From Paracrocinitomix sp040880585 (GTDB lineage Bacteria > Bacteroidota > Bacteroidia > Flavobacteriales_D > Crocinitomicaceae), in the NCBI GenBank assembly GCA_040880585.1, contig JBBDID010000021.1:81115-145114 (forward strand): a stretch of 64,000 nt of DNA, read 5' to 3'. The notes beneath the pieces were generated by a model, which worked only from the letters and a program-made list of their open reading frames with translations, did not search any database and was not told the DNA's origin. The translations under genes and the position numbers were made by a program. Below are positions 18,582 through 27,896 of this stretch, piece after piece. Each line of letters opens with the position of its first letter. Position 1 is the stretch's first letter.

Positions 18582-19760
18582 ATGAAACAATCATTTGACA
18601 ATACAGAAGTTGCATTTGCCAGTAAATCAGACAAAGATCTTCGCTGGACCTACCGCATGTTCAAAGCATTTGGTAAAAATTGGTTGGTTAATCTGGGAGA
18701 TTTTGGACAAAAAATTGCTTTTGCCCTCAGACTCCCCATTAAAGGGATTATTAAAAGAACCATTTTTAAGCAATTTTGCGGGGGAGAAACCATTGATGAA
18801 TGTGAGCCACGTATAAAAGAACTGGAACAATACAATGTGGGGGCTATCTTGGATTACTCGGTAGAGGGAAAATATAAAGAAGACGATCTGGATGAGATTC
18901 GGGATGAGATTATCGCAACAATTCATAAGGCAAGAGATTTTGAAAACATCCCTTTTGCCGTTTTTAAACCAACCGGAATTTGTCGTACAGGCTTGCTTGA
19001 AAAAGTAAATGTCAGTGAAGAAAAACTCAATGCGGCAGAAAAAATAGAGTGGGAAGCCGTAAAAAATCGATTTGAAGCCATTTGCAAGGCGGCGTATGAA
19101 GCCGGTGTTCCTGTATTTATTGATGCAGAAGACAGTTGGTTTCAGGATGCCATTGACCAATTGGCAGAAGAGATGATGCTCAAATACAATCAAGAGCGGG
19201 GAATTGTGTACAACACGCTTCAGATGTATCGTCATGACCGCCTGGATTTTTTACACAGAAGCCACAAACATGCACAGGAAAACGGTTATATATTAGGTAT
19301 TAAGTTAGTGCGGGGGGCGTATATGGAAAAAGAACGGGAGCGCGCAAGAGAAATGGAATATGAAGACCCTATTCAGCCCAACCGGGAAGCTACCCATACC
19401 GATTTTAATTCTGCCATGTTGTACATGATACAGCACATTGATCAAATTCACTTTTGCGCCGGGACACACAATGAATACAGCTGTATGTTGCTGGCTGATT
19501 TACTGGAGCAATACAACCTCAAAAGAGGAGATAAACGCGTCTATTTTGCGCAACTTTTAGGGATGAGTGATCATATTTCCTTTAACCTTTCTGAGGAAGG
19601 ATATAATGTCGTAAAATATGTGCCCTATGGTCCGGTGAAAGAGGTAATGCCTTACCTGATGAGGAGAGCTAAAGAAAATACTTCAGTTGCCGGGCAAATG
19701 AGTCGGGAACTCTCATTGATTGTAAAAGAAATGGAACGCAGAAAAATAATGGAAAACTAA
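18582..19760 (+). CDS. Proline dehydrogenase (FAD-dependent)
   Basis: Oxidises L-proline to pyrroline-5-carboxylate with FAD, passing electrons to the respiratory chain. 392 residues, normal for the single-function Bacteroidota enzyme. Visible features: AILDYSVEGK, FAVFKPTGICR, the barrel strand VPVFIDAEDSW, YNTLQMYRHDRLDF, the FAD/substrate motif GIKLVRGAYMEKERERA, and YVPYGPVKEVMPYLMRRA, whose C-terminal arginines contact the substrate carboxylate. The P5C dehydrogenase needed for the next step is not in the window. Confidence 0.94.
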   Translation: MKQSFDNTEVAFASKSDKDLRWTYRMFKAFGKNWLVNLGDFGQKIAFALRLPIKGIIKRTIFKQFCGGETIDECEPRIKELEQYNVGAILDYSVEGKYKEDDLDEIRDEIIATIHKARDFENIPFAVFKPTGICRTGLLEKVNVSEEKLNAAEKIEWEAVKNRFEAICKAAYEAGVPVFIDAEDSWFQDAIDQLAEEMMLKYNQERGIVYNTLQMYRHDRLDFLHRSHKHAQENGYILGIKLVRGAYMEKERERAREMEYEDPIQPNREATHTDFNSAMLYMIQHIDQIHFCAGTHNEYSCMLLADLLEQYNLKRGDKRVYFAQLLGMSDHISFNLSEEGYNVVKYVPYGPVKEVMPYLMRRAKENTSVAGQMSRELSLIVKEMERRKIMEN

Positions 19761-19779
19761 TTCCGTTCTTAACTATCGG

Positions 19780-21228
19780 ATGGATAAATTTTACCTCGAT
19801 CTCATTATTGCTTTTTGTCTGTTAGCCGGAACGATTTTCTCTTTTCGATTGTTGTTTAAGAAAAAATATGCGCTTGCTTTAGTACTCACTTTGTTGACCG
19901 GTTTGGTATTGCGGACATACCTTTCATCTGACCCTTATTTGCACCATTGGGATGAACGGTACCATGCGCTGGTGGCTAAAAATATGGTGGATCATCCGCT
20001 CACCCCTACCTTGTTTGAAGCTCCGGTTTTACCTTATGATCAGGAAGATTGGATCGGAAGTCATGTATGGCTCAGCAAACCACCTGTTCCGCTTTGGAAT
20101 ATGGCTGCCTCTATTGCCGCTTTTGGAAATTCTGAATTTGCACTGCGAATTCCGTCTATCATACTGTCTTTACTGGCCGTTTTTATCACTTTTCTTATCG
20201 GTAAAGAACTCTTTAGTCGGAATATTGGTTTGATCGCCGCTTTTCTACACGCTATTAACGGATTGATCATAGAATGCGCAGCCGGTCGTGTGTCTTCTGA
20301 TCACGTAGAAACCTGCTTCATTGTATTGGTTGAGTTGGCCGCCTACTTTTTGATTTTGAGTATCCGCCGTGAAAAGGCAAGGAAATTCATTTTTTTAGCC
20401 GGAGTTTTCACAGGTTTGGCTTTTTTATCAAAATGGTTCCCCGCACTTTTGATATTTCCGCTTTGGTTAATTGCTTTTGTGTTTTCAGATCGATTCAATT
20501 GGAAAGACCTTTTGATAAATGGAGCAATCCTTGTCACAGCCACAGCTATTGTTGTTCTTCCGTGGATTATCCAAATCAATTCATTTGAAGATGACATTTT
20601 AAACAGGGTGCTTTTCGCTTTTTCAGAACCGATTCAGAAACACGAACATCCTCTCTTCTATTACTGGCACCAAATCATGATCATTTTTGGGGAGTTCATT
20701 TACATTCCATTGTTATTTATGGGTTGGAAAGTATGGAAAAACACCGATCGATTTCAGTTGATTGTCCTACTTTCCTGGGTTTTGATTCCGTTAATTATCT
20801 TTACACTTGGCGGAACTAAAAGACATACTTATATCTTAATCGCCGCACCGGCATTTTTTCTTATCACGGCTTATCTGTTCGATTTTCTCCACACAAAACT
20901 GAAATCCATGAAATACAAATGGGCGGGAATTGTCGTTATGATCGGATTGATTGCTTTACCCCTGAGGTATTCTATAGAAAGACTAAAACTCTTTCAAAAA
21001 CAAGCCGAACTCAGTGTTTTTTATCAAAAAAGAGAAAACTGGGAAGGAAAATTTGATCAACATGATGTGGTTGTGGGATGCCCTGAAAACATTGAACTCA
21101 TGTATTACACAGATGTCAAAGCGGCCTACCATTTGATCCCCTCCCCTGATAAAATTACAGATCTAAACGAGCAAGGCTATAACGTATACCTATACCGTCA
21201 TGGAGAGTTTGTCTTGCAAAAAGATTAA
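19780..21228 (+). CDS. GT39-family (ArnT/PMT-like) membrane glycosyltransferase
   Basis: 482 residues with about eleven hydrophobic helices. The first periplasmic loop carries the family's acidic motif HHWDERYHALVAKN (about 53-66), then SKPPVPLW and FALRIPSI, as in ArnT/PMT enzymes. These transfer a sugar from a polyprenyl-phosphate carrier to a lipid or protein outside the inner membrane. The acceptor cannot be deduced. It follows the proline dehydrogenase gene by 19 bp and may share its transcript. Confidence 0.88.
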   Translation: MDKFYLDLIIAFCLLAGTIFSFRLLFKKKYALALVLTLLTGLVLRTYLSSDPYLHHWDERYHALVAKNMVDHPLTPTLFEAPVLPYDQEDWIGSHVWLSKPPVPLWNMAASIAAFGNSEFALRIPSIILSLLAVFITFLIGKELFSRNIGLIAAFLHAINGLIIECAAGRVSSDHVETCFIVLVELAAYFLILSIRREKARKFIFLAGVFTGLAFLSKWFPALLIFPLWLIAFVFSDRFNWKDLLINGAILVTATAIVVLPWIIQINSFEDDILNRVLFAFSEPIQKHEHPLFYYWHQIMIIFGEFIYIPLLFMGWKVWKNTDRFQLIVLLSWVLIPLIIFTLGGTKRHTYILIAAPAFFLITAYLFDFLHTKLKSMKYKWAGIVVMIGLIALPLRYSIERLKLFQKQAELSVFYQKRENWEGKFDQHDVVVGCPENIELMYYTDVKAAYHLIPSPDKITDLNEQGYNVYLYRHGEFVLQKD

Positions 21229-21264
21229 AATTAGGTGACCTTTAACAAATATTGTGTAACATTT

Positions 21265-21906
21265 TCACACCCTGCCCCAGATTAATATTTCTGAAAGACT
21301 TGGAACATCATATTCTGAAGAATATTGATCCAATTTAGTTGAGTAATTCTGCAATTCCTCAACGACTTTCTCTAAAGCTTCTACAATTCCGTTATAAGGA
21401 ATTATTATTTTCGATTCAGTCTTTGGGAAGAATGATTCAAATTCGCCAGAACATTCAATAATTACTTCATCTTCAACTTTGCTAAACTTTGGTGAAGGGT
21501 GACATTCTGTTAAGTAGAATGGTTCAAAAGACGGTGTTTTCAATTTCAAGAGATCGTTTATTTCTTCTAAAAGGCCACAGCATTGAGGATAAAGCACTAT
21601 ATCGCCATTAATTTCGATTGCATACCCCCCAAATAATGAACAAGAATCATTCAGGTGCATATCTCCTTTATGTAATTGAATTGCTTTAGAAATTGTTTCC
21701 CACTCCAAATCAAATAATCGATACATTTTTACTGATTTATTTATTGGATCAGGAACGTTTGGATATGAAAATGAGATCATTTTTTTAAAATATTCCTCCC
21801 ATTCTTCCTTGTTGTTATTGAAGTTTCCACTTGGTTCTATAACATTTGGAACATTCTTCAAGTAAGGCAGCTCGATTAGCGGAATAAAAGAAATACTATC
21901 GTTCAT
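21265..21906 (-). CDS. Hypothetical cytoplasmic protein
   Basis: 213 residues with no signal peptide and no helix for the membrane. Features include an acidic surface, a central FGGYAIEINGDIVLYPQCCG hairpin and YLTECHPSPKF. The layout is loosely like SUKH/SMI1-type immunity proteins, but I see no diagnostic motif. Base composition looks poorer in G+C than the neighbours, hinting at acquisition. It lies 47 bp downstream of the LIC11966-like gene on the same strand. Confidence 0.5.
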   Translation of the reverse strand: MNDSISFIPLIELPYLKNVPNVIEPSGNFNNNKEEWEEYFKKMISFSYPNVPDPINKSVKMYRLFDLEWETISKAIQLHKGDMHLNDSCSLFGGYAIEINGDIVLYPQCCGLLEEINDLLKLKTPSFEPFYLTECHPSPKFSKVEDEVIIECSGEFESFFPKTESKIIIPYNGIVEALEKVVEELQNYSTKLDQYSSEYDVPSLSEILIWGRV

Positions 21907-21953
21907 GGGGAATGATACACAACTTTAACCTAAAAAATCCTGTTCTCACTCAA

Positions 21954-22988
21954 CTAAGCCTTTCCTTTCGGAACGTGTTTATCGATAAAACTGTGTACGG
22001 TTTTGTTCCACCCGTCGATTTTTTCAGCTTTTTGCTTGTTGAGCATTTCATTCACCTCATTGTATTTTTGACCCGCCGCATTGGATTCATTTACTGCTGC
22101 ATTGAATTGATCAACATCTTCTTGTGTCCGGTCTTTTTCTTTTTTCTGATCAAATGATGTTTTGATCGTTTTGAAATTCTCTGCTTTTATAAAATAATTT
22201 GTCAGGTGAACCACTTGATTCTCTGCTTCATCTTTATAGAACTCCAACACACCTTTACACGCTTCCACTACAGAGTTATCTCCTTTATACGATTCAATGC
22301 CTTTTAACTTGTCCAATCCTTCCTGAGTCGTGGCAGACAAGGCACTTTTATTTTGCTCTATTGCACTCACGTCTCCTTTGGCCAATGCTTCTGTCAGGTA
22401 AATATCCTGAATGTAACTTTTAAAGAAAATCAGATAGATCTCATTGTAGTAAGTGTATACCTCATCCGCTATTTTCATTTTCTCATTCAACTCATCACTT
22501 GCTTCCATTAAGGTGACGTTGAATTTTTCAGCGAATTTTTTTTGCTCTGCAGATAACATATCTGATGCCTCTGACAAACGGTTGTTGGCTTCTTCTTTTG
22601 CCATCATATACGCCTCCATATTATCATACGACTTTTCTGCAATTTCTTCCATATTCACAATGGCGGCATAATCTTGTTTGAGTACCGAATAATAAATGGA
22701 TAGAAAAGAAACTACTGAATCTCTGTAATCCGTATAATCTTCAAAGCCCTTTAATCGTCTCACATTATTTTTCGCTTGATAGGTGGTTTCCACCAAAGCC
22801 GCTCGTTTTTTATCAATTTTATGCGCATTTTTCCCGTGAGAAGCTGCGTTGGTGTAGTCCCACATATCTTTTTGAATGCTTTTGTACTGCTCTGAAATAG
22901 CAGCCATATAATCTCCCGCATTATCATACTGAGCAAATAATGAGGTGGTTAAAAAAAACAATGCTCCTAAAATTCCAATTTTTTTCAT
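21954..22988 (-). CDS. Exported coiled-coil protein (LIC11966-like surface protein)
   Basis: 344 residues with a signal peptide cut after SLFAQ (about residue 20). The mature protein is almost wholly helical and charged. The N-terminal MWDYTNAASHGKNAHKIDKKR segment and general build recall the LIC11966 family of surface proteins. It starts 2 bp after the Prc-type protease gene, so both are probably on one transcript. Function is unknown; a substrate or adaptor of that protease is one possibility. Confidence 0.6.
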   Translation of the reverse strand: MKKIGILGALFFLTTSLFAQYDNAGDYMAAISEQYKSIQKDMWDYTNAASHGKNAHKIDKKRAALVETTYQAKNNVRRLKGFEDYTDYRDSVVSFLSIYYSVLKQDYAAIVNMEEIAEKSYDNMEAYMMAKEEANNRLSEASDMLSAEQKKFAEKFNVTLMEASDELNEKMKIADEVYTYYNEIYLIFFKSYIQDIYLTEALAKGDVSAIEQNKSALSATTQEGLDKLKGIESYKGDNSVVEACKGVLEFYKDEAENQVVHLTNYFIKAENFKTIKTSFDQKKEKDRTQEDVDQFNAAVNESNAAGQKYNEVNEMLNKQKAEKIDGWNKTVHSFIDKHVPKGKA

Positions 22989-22990
22989 TT

Positions 22991-25081
22991 TTATTGATTT
23001 GAGTTAATATAATCTATCAGTACGCTGTATGTTTCACCAATATACACGTCTTTTTTAATATTTTCTAAATACTCTTCATTTAATTTTGACCGATATGCAT
23101 TGATTTTCATGATTTCAAGATCATATATATTGTTGGTTACCTTAAAATGTTCAGAAGAATAATCGTCCTCAGAAAAAAGTTGATCAAACAGTTCCTTCAA
23201 GGTGATTTCGTGCGCTAAATAGCTGTCTATATCCAGCGGGACCTGATCATTTTTTACATCTATTTTTTGTAAGGTATCAATGACCGTACAGATCTTTTGG
23301 TAATAAGCATTCTCCTTTAAGCGGCTACCGCTTTGTGATTGTAATTGTGCCAGCGGAAAGGAATTTCCGGGGGTGTAATACACTTTTTTATCCACTTCAT
23401 CTTTCTCTAAAGCAGTAGGGTTAGAAGCTTCCTTATAATCATACAGTTCATAATAATCACGTAATGCAACATCCGGAACTACCCCTTCTTTTTGATGTGT
23501 GGTTTTGGTAATCCGGTAAAATTTGGATCGGGTAATTTTCAAAAAACCATAAGAGGCGTCTACCTCTTCACTGTCATTTAAAAAGGGATTTCCGTTGGGG
23601 TCAAGTGGCAAGACAACTTGTCCGGTAGACTTGCCATAGGTTTGTGAACCCACAATCAATGCACGATTATAATCCTGCATAGCCGCTGAAAAAATTTCAG
23701 AAGCAGAAGCGCTTAATCCGTTCACCATAATTGCCAGGGGTCCTGTATAAATAGCTCCTTTATTCTGATCTTTAATGGATTTCGGTTCCCGGGATTTCCC
23801 TTGTTGAATGGTTATGGGCCCGTAATTGATAAAAATACCCGCCAGGTCAATTGCTTCTTTAAGAGAGCCTCCGCCATTGTTTCTCAAATCAATGATCAGA
23901 CCGTCAATTCTTTCTTGTTTGAGTTTTACAATATTCTTAGCCACGTCATTGGCACATCCCAAACCGGTAATCTCTTCCCAATCGGTATAGAAATCAGGCA
24001 AAGTAATGTATCCCACTTTTTTATCGCCATCCAAAATCACACTCTTGATGACGTCTTCATCCACATATATCTCTGCTTTTGATAAGTGAACCTCTTCTAT
24101 TTTTCCATTGGCCTTTTTCAATTTAAGTGTCAGTTCGTCGGAATTGTCATTGTCAAAAATTAAGCTGAGTTCATCCATTTCCAACTGTGATACATTCACC
24201 ATTTTTCCATCTGCAAACCTGATCTCGATCAAAACATCTCCCTTGTTGATTGAATTTGATAACCAGGCGGCACTACCCGGCATCACCGACTCAATTTTTA
24301 TCACACCCTGTGGGTCTTCGCTGAGTGAAAAACCATAAGCCAGATTATCTTTCGAAAGGTCTGCCTCAAAATGTTGCTTTTCCACACCTGAAAAATAGGT
24401 GGTATGTGGATCATAATAAGAAGCCAGATCATCCAGATAAAATGTCGCCAAATACGTTTTATAACCAGAGGGGTGTAATAAATAAGACTTAATTTCAAAC
24501 CGTTCGGCTTTCAGCACTTTTTCCCTGGCTTCATCCACTACCGACAACAACTCATCCACCGATTGCTCAGTGGGTTCGTCAAAATAAAATCCCTCAAAAA
24601 CCTCTTCTAATACAGCTGACTTCAAATACTTTCTCCACCGCTCCTGAAGCGCTTCCAGGCTATTGACATAATCCGGAAAATCCTCATCCCGATAGGAAAT
24701 CACTTCCTTTTTTCTAAAATCAAAAGGTGTGCTTTCAATCACCCTGATCAATGAATCTACTGAAGTCAATCTTTTTTCAAAAATCGCTGCGGTTTCATCA
24801 AAAAATTTCGCCGTTTTTGCCTCGATTTGATCATCCAACTCATAACGATACCGGCTCAAATAATCCATGTCCTCTTTAAGAAAGTAGTAGCCTCCCCCAT
24901 CAATGGTTGCGATAAAGTGATCAAACAAATAAGCCGAGAGGGAATCGTCTAAGGGTTTGGGTTGATAGTGGTATTTACTGACAATACGGTCAATTGCATG
25001 GGACTGTTTGCCTATGTGTGAGGTCTGTGCAATGACCAAAAGGGTGTTCCACAATAAAACAGCGGTAATGTACTTTTTCAT
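22991..25081 (-). CDS. Tail-specific (Prc-like) carboxyl-terminal processing protease, S41
   Basis: 696-residue periplasmic protease. Signal peptide about 1-18; N-terminal helical Prc domain (SAYLFDHFIATIDGGGYYFL and on); PDZ domain at about 240-330 (YGFSLSEDPQGVIKIESVMP, NKGDVLIEI); S41 catalytic core with the nucleophile serine in GLSASASEIFSAAM (about residue 460) and the general-base lysine in YGKSTGQV (about 485); then a C-terminal helical extension. Order and length fit E. coli Prc/Tsp, which trims cell-wall enzymes and damaged proteins from their C-termini. It lies between an aldehyde dehydrogenase and a coiled-coil surface protein with 1-2 bp gaps. Confidence 0.93.
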   Translation of the reverse strand: MKKYITAVLLWNTLLVIAQTSHIGKQSHAIDRIVSKYHYQPKPLDDSLSAYLFDHFIATIDGGGYYFLKEDMDYLSRYRYELDDQIEAKTAKFFDETAAIFEKRLTSVDSLIRVIESTPFDFRKKEVISYRDEDFPDYVNSLEALQERWRKYLKSAVLEEVFEGFYFDEPTEQSVDELLSVVDEAREKVLKAERFEIKSYLLHPSGYKTYLATFYLDDLASYYDPHTTYFSGVEKQHFEADLSKDNLAYGFSLSEDPQGVIKIESVMPGSAAWLSNSINKGDVLIEIRFADGKMVNVSQLEMDELSLIFDNDNSDELTLKLKKANGKIEEVHLSKAEIYVDEDVIKSVILDGDKKVGYITLPDFYTDWEEITGLGCANDVAKNIVKLKQERIDGLIIDLRNNGGGSLKEAIDLAGIFINYGPITIQQGKSREPKSIKDQNKGAIYTGPLAIMVNGLSASASEIFSAAMQDYNRALIVGSQTYGKSTGQVVLPLDPNGNPFLNDSEEVDASYGFLKITRSKFYRITKTTHQKEGVVPDVALRDYYELYDYKEASNPTALEKDEVDKKVYYTPGNSFPLAQLQSQSGSRLKENAYYQKICTVIDTLQKIDVKNDQVPLDIDSYLAHEITLKELFDQLFSEDDYSSEHFKVTNNIYDLEIMKINAYRSKLNEEYLENIKKDVYIGETYSVLIDYINSNQ

Positions 25082-25082
25082 T

Positions 25083-26525
25083 TTAACTTTTTATAAACAC
25101 ATTTTTAGCTTCGGTAAAAAACCGCAAGGCTTCAAAACCGCCTTCCCGTCCAACTCCTGAATTTTTCATTCCTCCAAAGGGTGTGCGCAAATCCCGTACC
25201 AACCATGAATTTACCCAAATAATTCCACATTCCAAAGCATCTGCCATACGGTGGGCTTTGGTTAAATTCTCTGTCCAAACCATTGCCGCCAGACCATACT
25301 GGGTAGAGTTGGCCATTTTCAGCACTTCCTCTTCCGTATCAAAAGGTGTAAGCGTTACCACAGGACCAAAAATTTCTTCCTGATTGGTGCGGCAGTTATA
25401 ACTTAATCCTTCAATAATTGTTGGTTCAAGGTAATATCCATCTTTGTATTCTCCTGTTAATTTTACCTGCTTCCCTCCTGCCAAAATTGTTCCGCCCTCT
25501 TCTTTTGCCAATTCAATATAGGATAGCACTTTTTTCAAATGTGGTTCAGAAACAATGGCTCCCAAATGCGCTTCGGGATCATCCGGATAAGAGACTTTGG
25601 CTTTTTTTGTCTTCTCTACAAATGCATTTTTAAATTTCTCATAAATGTCCCGTTGAATAAAAATGCGGGAACCACATAAACAAATCTGCCCCTGATTGGC
25701 AAAACTGGAACGCATAGTGGTAGAAAGCGCTTTGTCAAAATCGCAATCAGAAAAAATGATATTCGGATTTTTTCCGCCTAACTCCAGGGATAATTTTTTG
25801 AACATAGGGGCGGCAATGGAGGCAATAATGGCTCCTGTTCCGGTTCCTCCGGTGAAAGAAATGGCTTTAATTTTTGGATGTCTGGTAATGGCGTCTCCCA
25901 CTTGCTGTCCTAATCCGTGAACAATATTTAAAACCCCATCCGGTAAACCGGCTTCTTGACAGACCTCTGCCAACATATAAGCAGTCATGGGGGTTACTTC
26001 TGAAGGTTTAGCGATCACACAATTGCCGGCAGCCAATGCCGGAGCGATTTTCCAGGTAAAAAGATACAACGGCAGGTTCCAGGGAGAAATACATCCCACA
26101 ACACCAATAGGCTTTCGCAGGGTATAATTAATGCCTAGACCTTCCATATAATGTGATTCTGCTGAAAAATGCTGAACAGCAGTAGCGAAAAATTTCAAAT
26201 TAGACACCGCTCGCGGAATATCAACAGCCTGTGCCAATTTGAATGGTTTTCCATTATCCAGTGATTCAGCGGCTGCAAATTCATCCAGACGGGACTCTAT
26301 GATATCGGCGATTTTTATTAGTATGGCTGCCCTTTCTTCTTTGGGCGTATTACCCCATTTCTTAACGGCATTTTCAGCGGCCAAAACCGCATGTTCCACA
26401 TCTTCTTTGGTTGAATTAGGAATTTTTGAATAGACTTTCCCGCGGGATGGGTCTATATTATCCAAATGTTCGTCTAAAACCGGAGGGATTAATTGTCCGT
26501 TGATGTAGTTTTTGATATATTTCAT
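25083..26525 (-). CDS. NAD(P)-dependent aldehyde dehydrogenase
   Basis: 480 residues from the ATG at 26525; the frame also opens with a GTG at 26537, which is less likely. The general-base glutamate is in SLELGGKNPNIIF and the nucleophile cysteine in NQGQICLCGSRIF; FTGGTGTGAII and EEIFGPVV are also intact. Overall the sequence resembles the 2-aminomuconate/2-hydroxymuconate semialdehyde dehydrogenase group (ALDH8-like) used in Bacteroidota tryptophan breakdown, but no other pathway gene is present, so the substrate is not fixed. First gene of the operon with the Prc-like protease. Confidence 0.9.
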   Translation of the reverse strand: MKYIKNYINGQLIPPVLDEHLDNIDPSRGKVYSKIPNSTKEDVEHAVLAAENAVKKWGNTPKEERAAILIKIADIIESRLDEFAAAESLDNGKPFKLAQAVDIPRAVSNLKFFATAVQHFSAESHYMEGLGINYTLRKPIGVVGCISPWNLPLYLFTWKIAPALAAGNCVIAKPSEVTPMTAYMLAEVCQEAGLPDGVLNIVHGLGQQVGDAITRHPKIKAISFTGGTGTGAIIASIAAPMFKKLSLELGGKNPNIIFSDCDFDKALSTTMRSSFANQGQICLCGSRIFIQRDIYEKFKNAFVEKTKKAKVSYPDDPEAHLGAIVSEPHLKKVLSYIELAKEEGGTILAGGKQVKLTGEYKDGYYLEPTIIEGLSYNCRTNQEEIFGPVVTLTPFDTEEEVLKMANSTQYGLAAMVWTENLTKAHRMADALECGIIWVNSWLVRDLRTPFGGMKNSGVGREGGFEALRFFTEAKNVFIKS

Positions 26526-26599
26526 TTTTTTTATCACTTATTGTTCTTACTTTAGGGTAATTCAGGTATACAAAGTTTATTCATCCTCACAGACATCTG

Positions 26600-27703
26600 T
26601 TGAATTTGGCAATAAAAATACACATATTATTAGTTCTTGGCTTGTTGTTTTCAACTCCTCAATTATTGGGTGCTGAAAAATTTCTACGTATTAAAGGAGC
26701 GGTACTGGATGCAGAAACTCAAGAACCTTTATCCAATTATACCATTAAAAAAGTAGAAGACGGCCTTGATTCGACCCTTTTACACATTGAAAAAACAAAA
26801 TTCAAATTATGGGTCTCGCCAAATCGCAAAACAAAATTGTATTTTTTGAAAGATGGTTATGTGGTCAAACACATTTTGATTGATGCGGCTTTTATTCCCT
26901 CCAGAGCCTATAAGAAAAAGCAAAAATTAACCGTTTTTATGGAAATGGATAAAGCTACTGAAAGAATTAAGGTCATTGAAAAACCGGTATTCAAAATTAT
27001 CTATGATCCTCTTTTGAATAGTATGTTGTTAAAAGACATGTCTAAAAAGAGAGATTTTCATATTGCCGAAGATTATGAACCCCCTTTTCCTTCTCCGGCT
27101 GATACTTATTCAAATGTACGTCCTACAGACAAAAGATTAAGTTTAACCACCTCTTACCCTGAAAAAAAAGCAAAAGGAAATTCGGGAATGGCCAGCGTAT
27201 TACAAGGTATTTTATTTGCGGATATGAATTACAGCTTGTTTATTGAACGCACCAATGATGCAAACAATTTCCTCACTTTGCTCCGCACTGCCGACAATGA
27301 AGCATGGGGAGGTGTAAAAGCTTTTGATTCTCCCGAGTACGGAAAAATTGTCATGCGTACCCTGAATCGAGAACAATCGGTTGATACCCTTTTTGCTTTA
27401 GGCGCTCACCTGGAAACCAGCCGCTTGATTTTCCAAAGCTTTACTTCTGATAGCAAAGTACTGATCCATCTAAAAACACTGAAACGGGTGCTGGAACAAT
27501 TTGATGCGGGCGTCACCTCTCCTCAGGTCTCTGATTTTATGACTGATATGCGTACTTTAATTCCGCACATAGAACAACTGGAAGAGACCTATAAAGAGCA
27601 ATTGCGCAATAAAATGAATTTTGAAATGAAAAAAGATGAGGACTTTCAACTCATCCATGAAAAAGTGAATGCCATTTATGCTGCTCTCATTTCAAAATCT
27701 TGA
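26600..27703 (+). CDS. Exported protein of unknown function
   Basis: 367 residues from a TTG start that begins a good signal peptide (MNLAIKIHILLVLGL, cut after LLGA). Residues about 30-115 look like a carboxypeptidase-regulatory-type beta domain (LRIKGAVLDAETQEPLSNY, KDGYVVKHI). The middle is low-complexity and the C-terminal half is helical. The last 43 codons and the downstream hairpin reappear 10.26 kb further on, beyond an inserted block. This copy of the gene is full length. Confidence 0.65.
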   Translation: MNLAIKIHILLVLGLLFSTPQLLGAEKFLRIKGAVLDAETQEPLSNYTIKKVEDGLDSTLLHIEKTKFKLWVSPNRKTKLYFLKDGYVVKHILIDAAFIPSRAYKKKQKLTVFMEMDKATERIKVIEKPVFKIIYDPLLNSMLLKDMSKKRDFHIAEDYEPPFPSPADTYSNVRPTDKRLSLTTSYPEKKAKGNSGMASVLQGILFADMNYSLFIERTNDANNFLTLLRTADNEAWGGVKAFDSPEYGKIVMRTLNREQSVDTLFALGAHLETSRLIFQSFTSDSKVLIHLKTLKRVLEQFDAGVTSPQVSDFMTDMRTLIPHIEQLEETYKEQLRNKMNFEMKKDEDFQLIHEKVNAIYAALISKS

Positions 27704-27749
27704 GTAAGTAGGTTAACCCCGAAAGGTCTTGAAGACTTTTCAGGGTTAA
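27574..27749 (+). repeat. 176-bp direct repeat, copy A (left border of the inserted block)
   Basis: Matches 37832-38007 at 170 of 176 positions without gaps. It covers the last 43 codons of the preceding gene, its stop and its terminator hairpin. Four coding differences, all silent (ACC/ACT, TAT/TAC, GCC/GCG, CTC/CTG), plus two in the hairpin. Confidence 0.95.
27713..27749 (+). terminator. Decayed hairpin after the exported-protein gene
   Basis: Same 37-base palindrome as at 37971-38007, but two bases of the right arm have changed (GACTTTTCAGGG for GACCTTTCGGGG). One change leaves a G-U pair and the other a mismatch. There is no strong T-run, so efficiency is doubtful. Confidence 0.5.
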
Positions 27750-27896
27750 CTATATCTCTATCTCTGAATTAAAATTTTCTTTATTAAACCAATAAGTTAA
27801 AAAAAATGGATTAGTTAAAGGTATTCAACTGTACAAAAGTCACGTTTGTGGCAAGCAATTTTTAGGAGGAAAACTCACTAAACAATAATATTTAAA

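Noticed and set aside
18627..19235. 202-codon minus-strand open frame inside proline dehydrogenase
   Set aside because: It lies wholly opposite a clear enzyme gene and its translation shows no domain or signal; a shadow frame.
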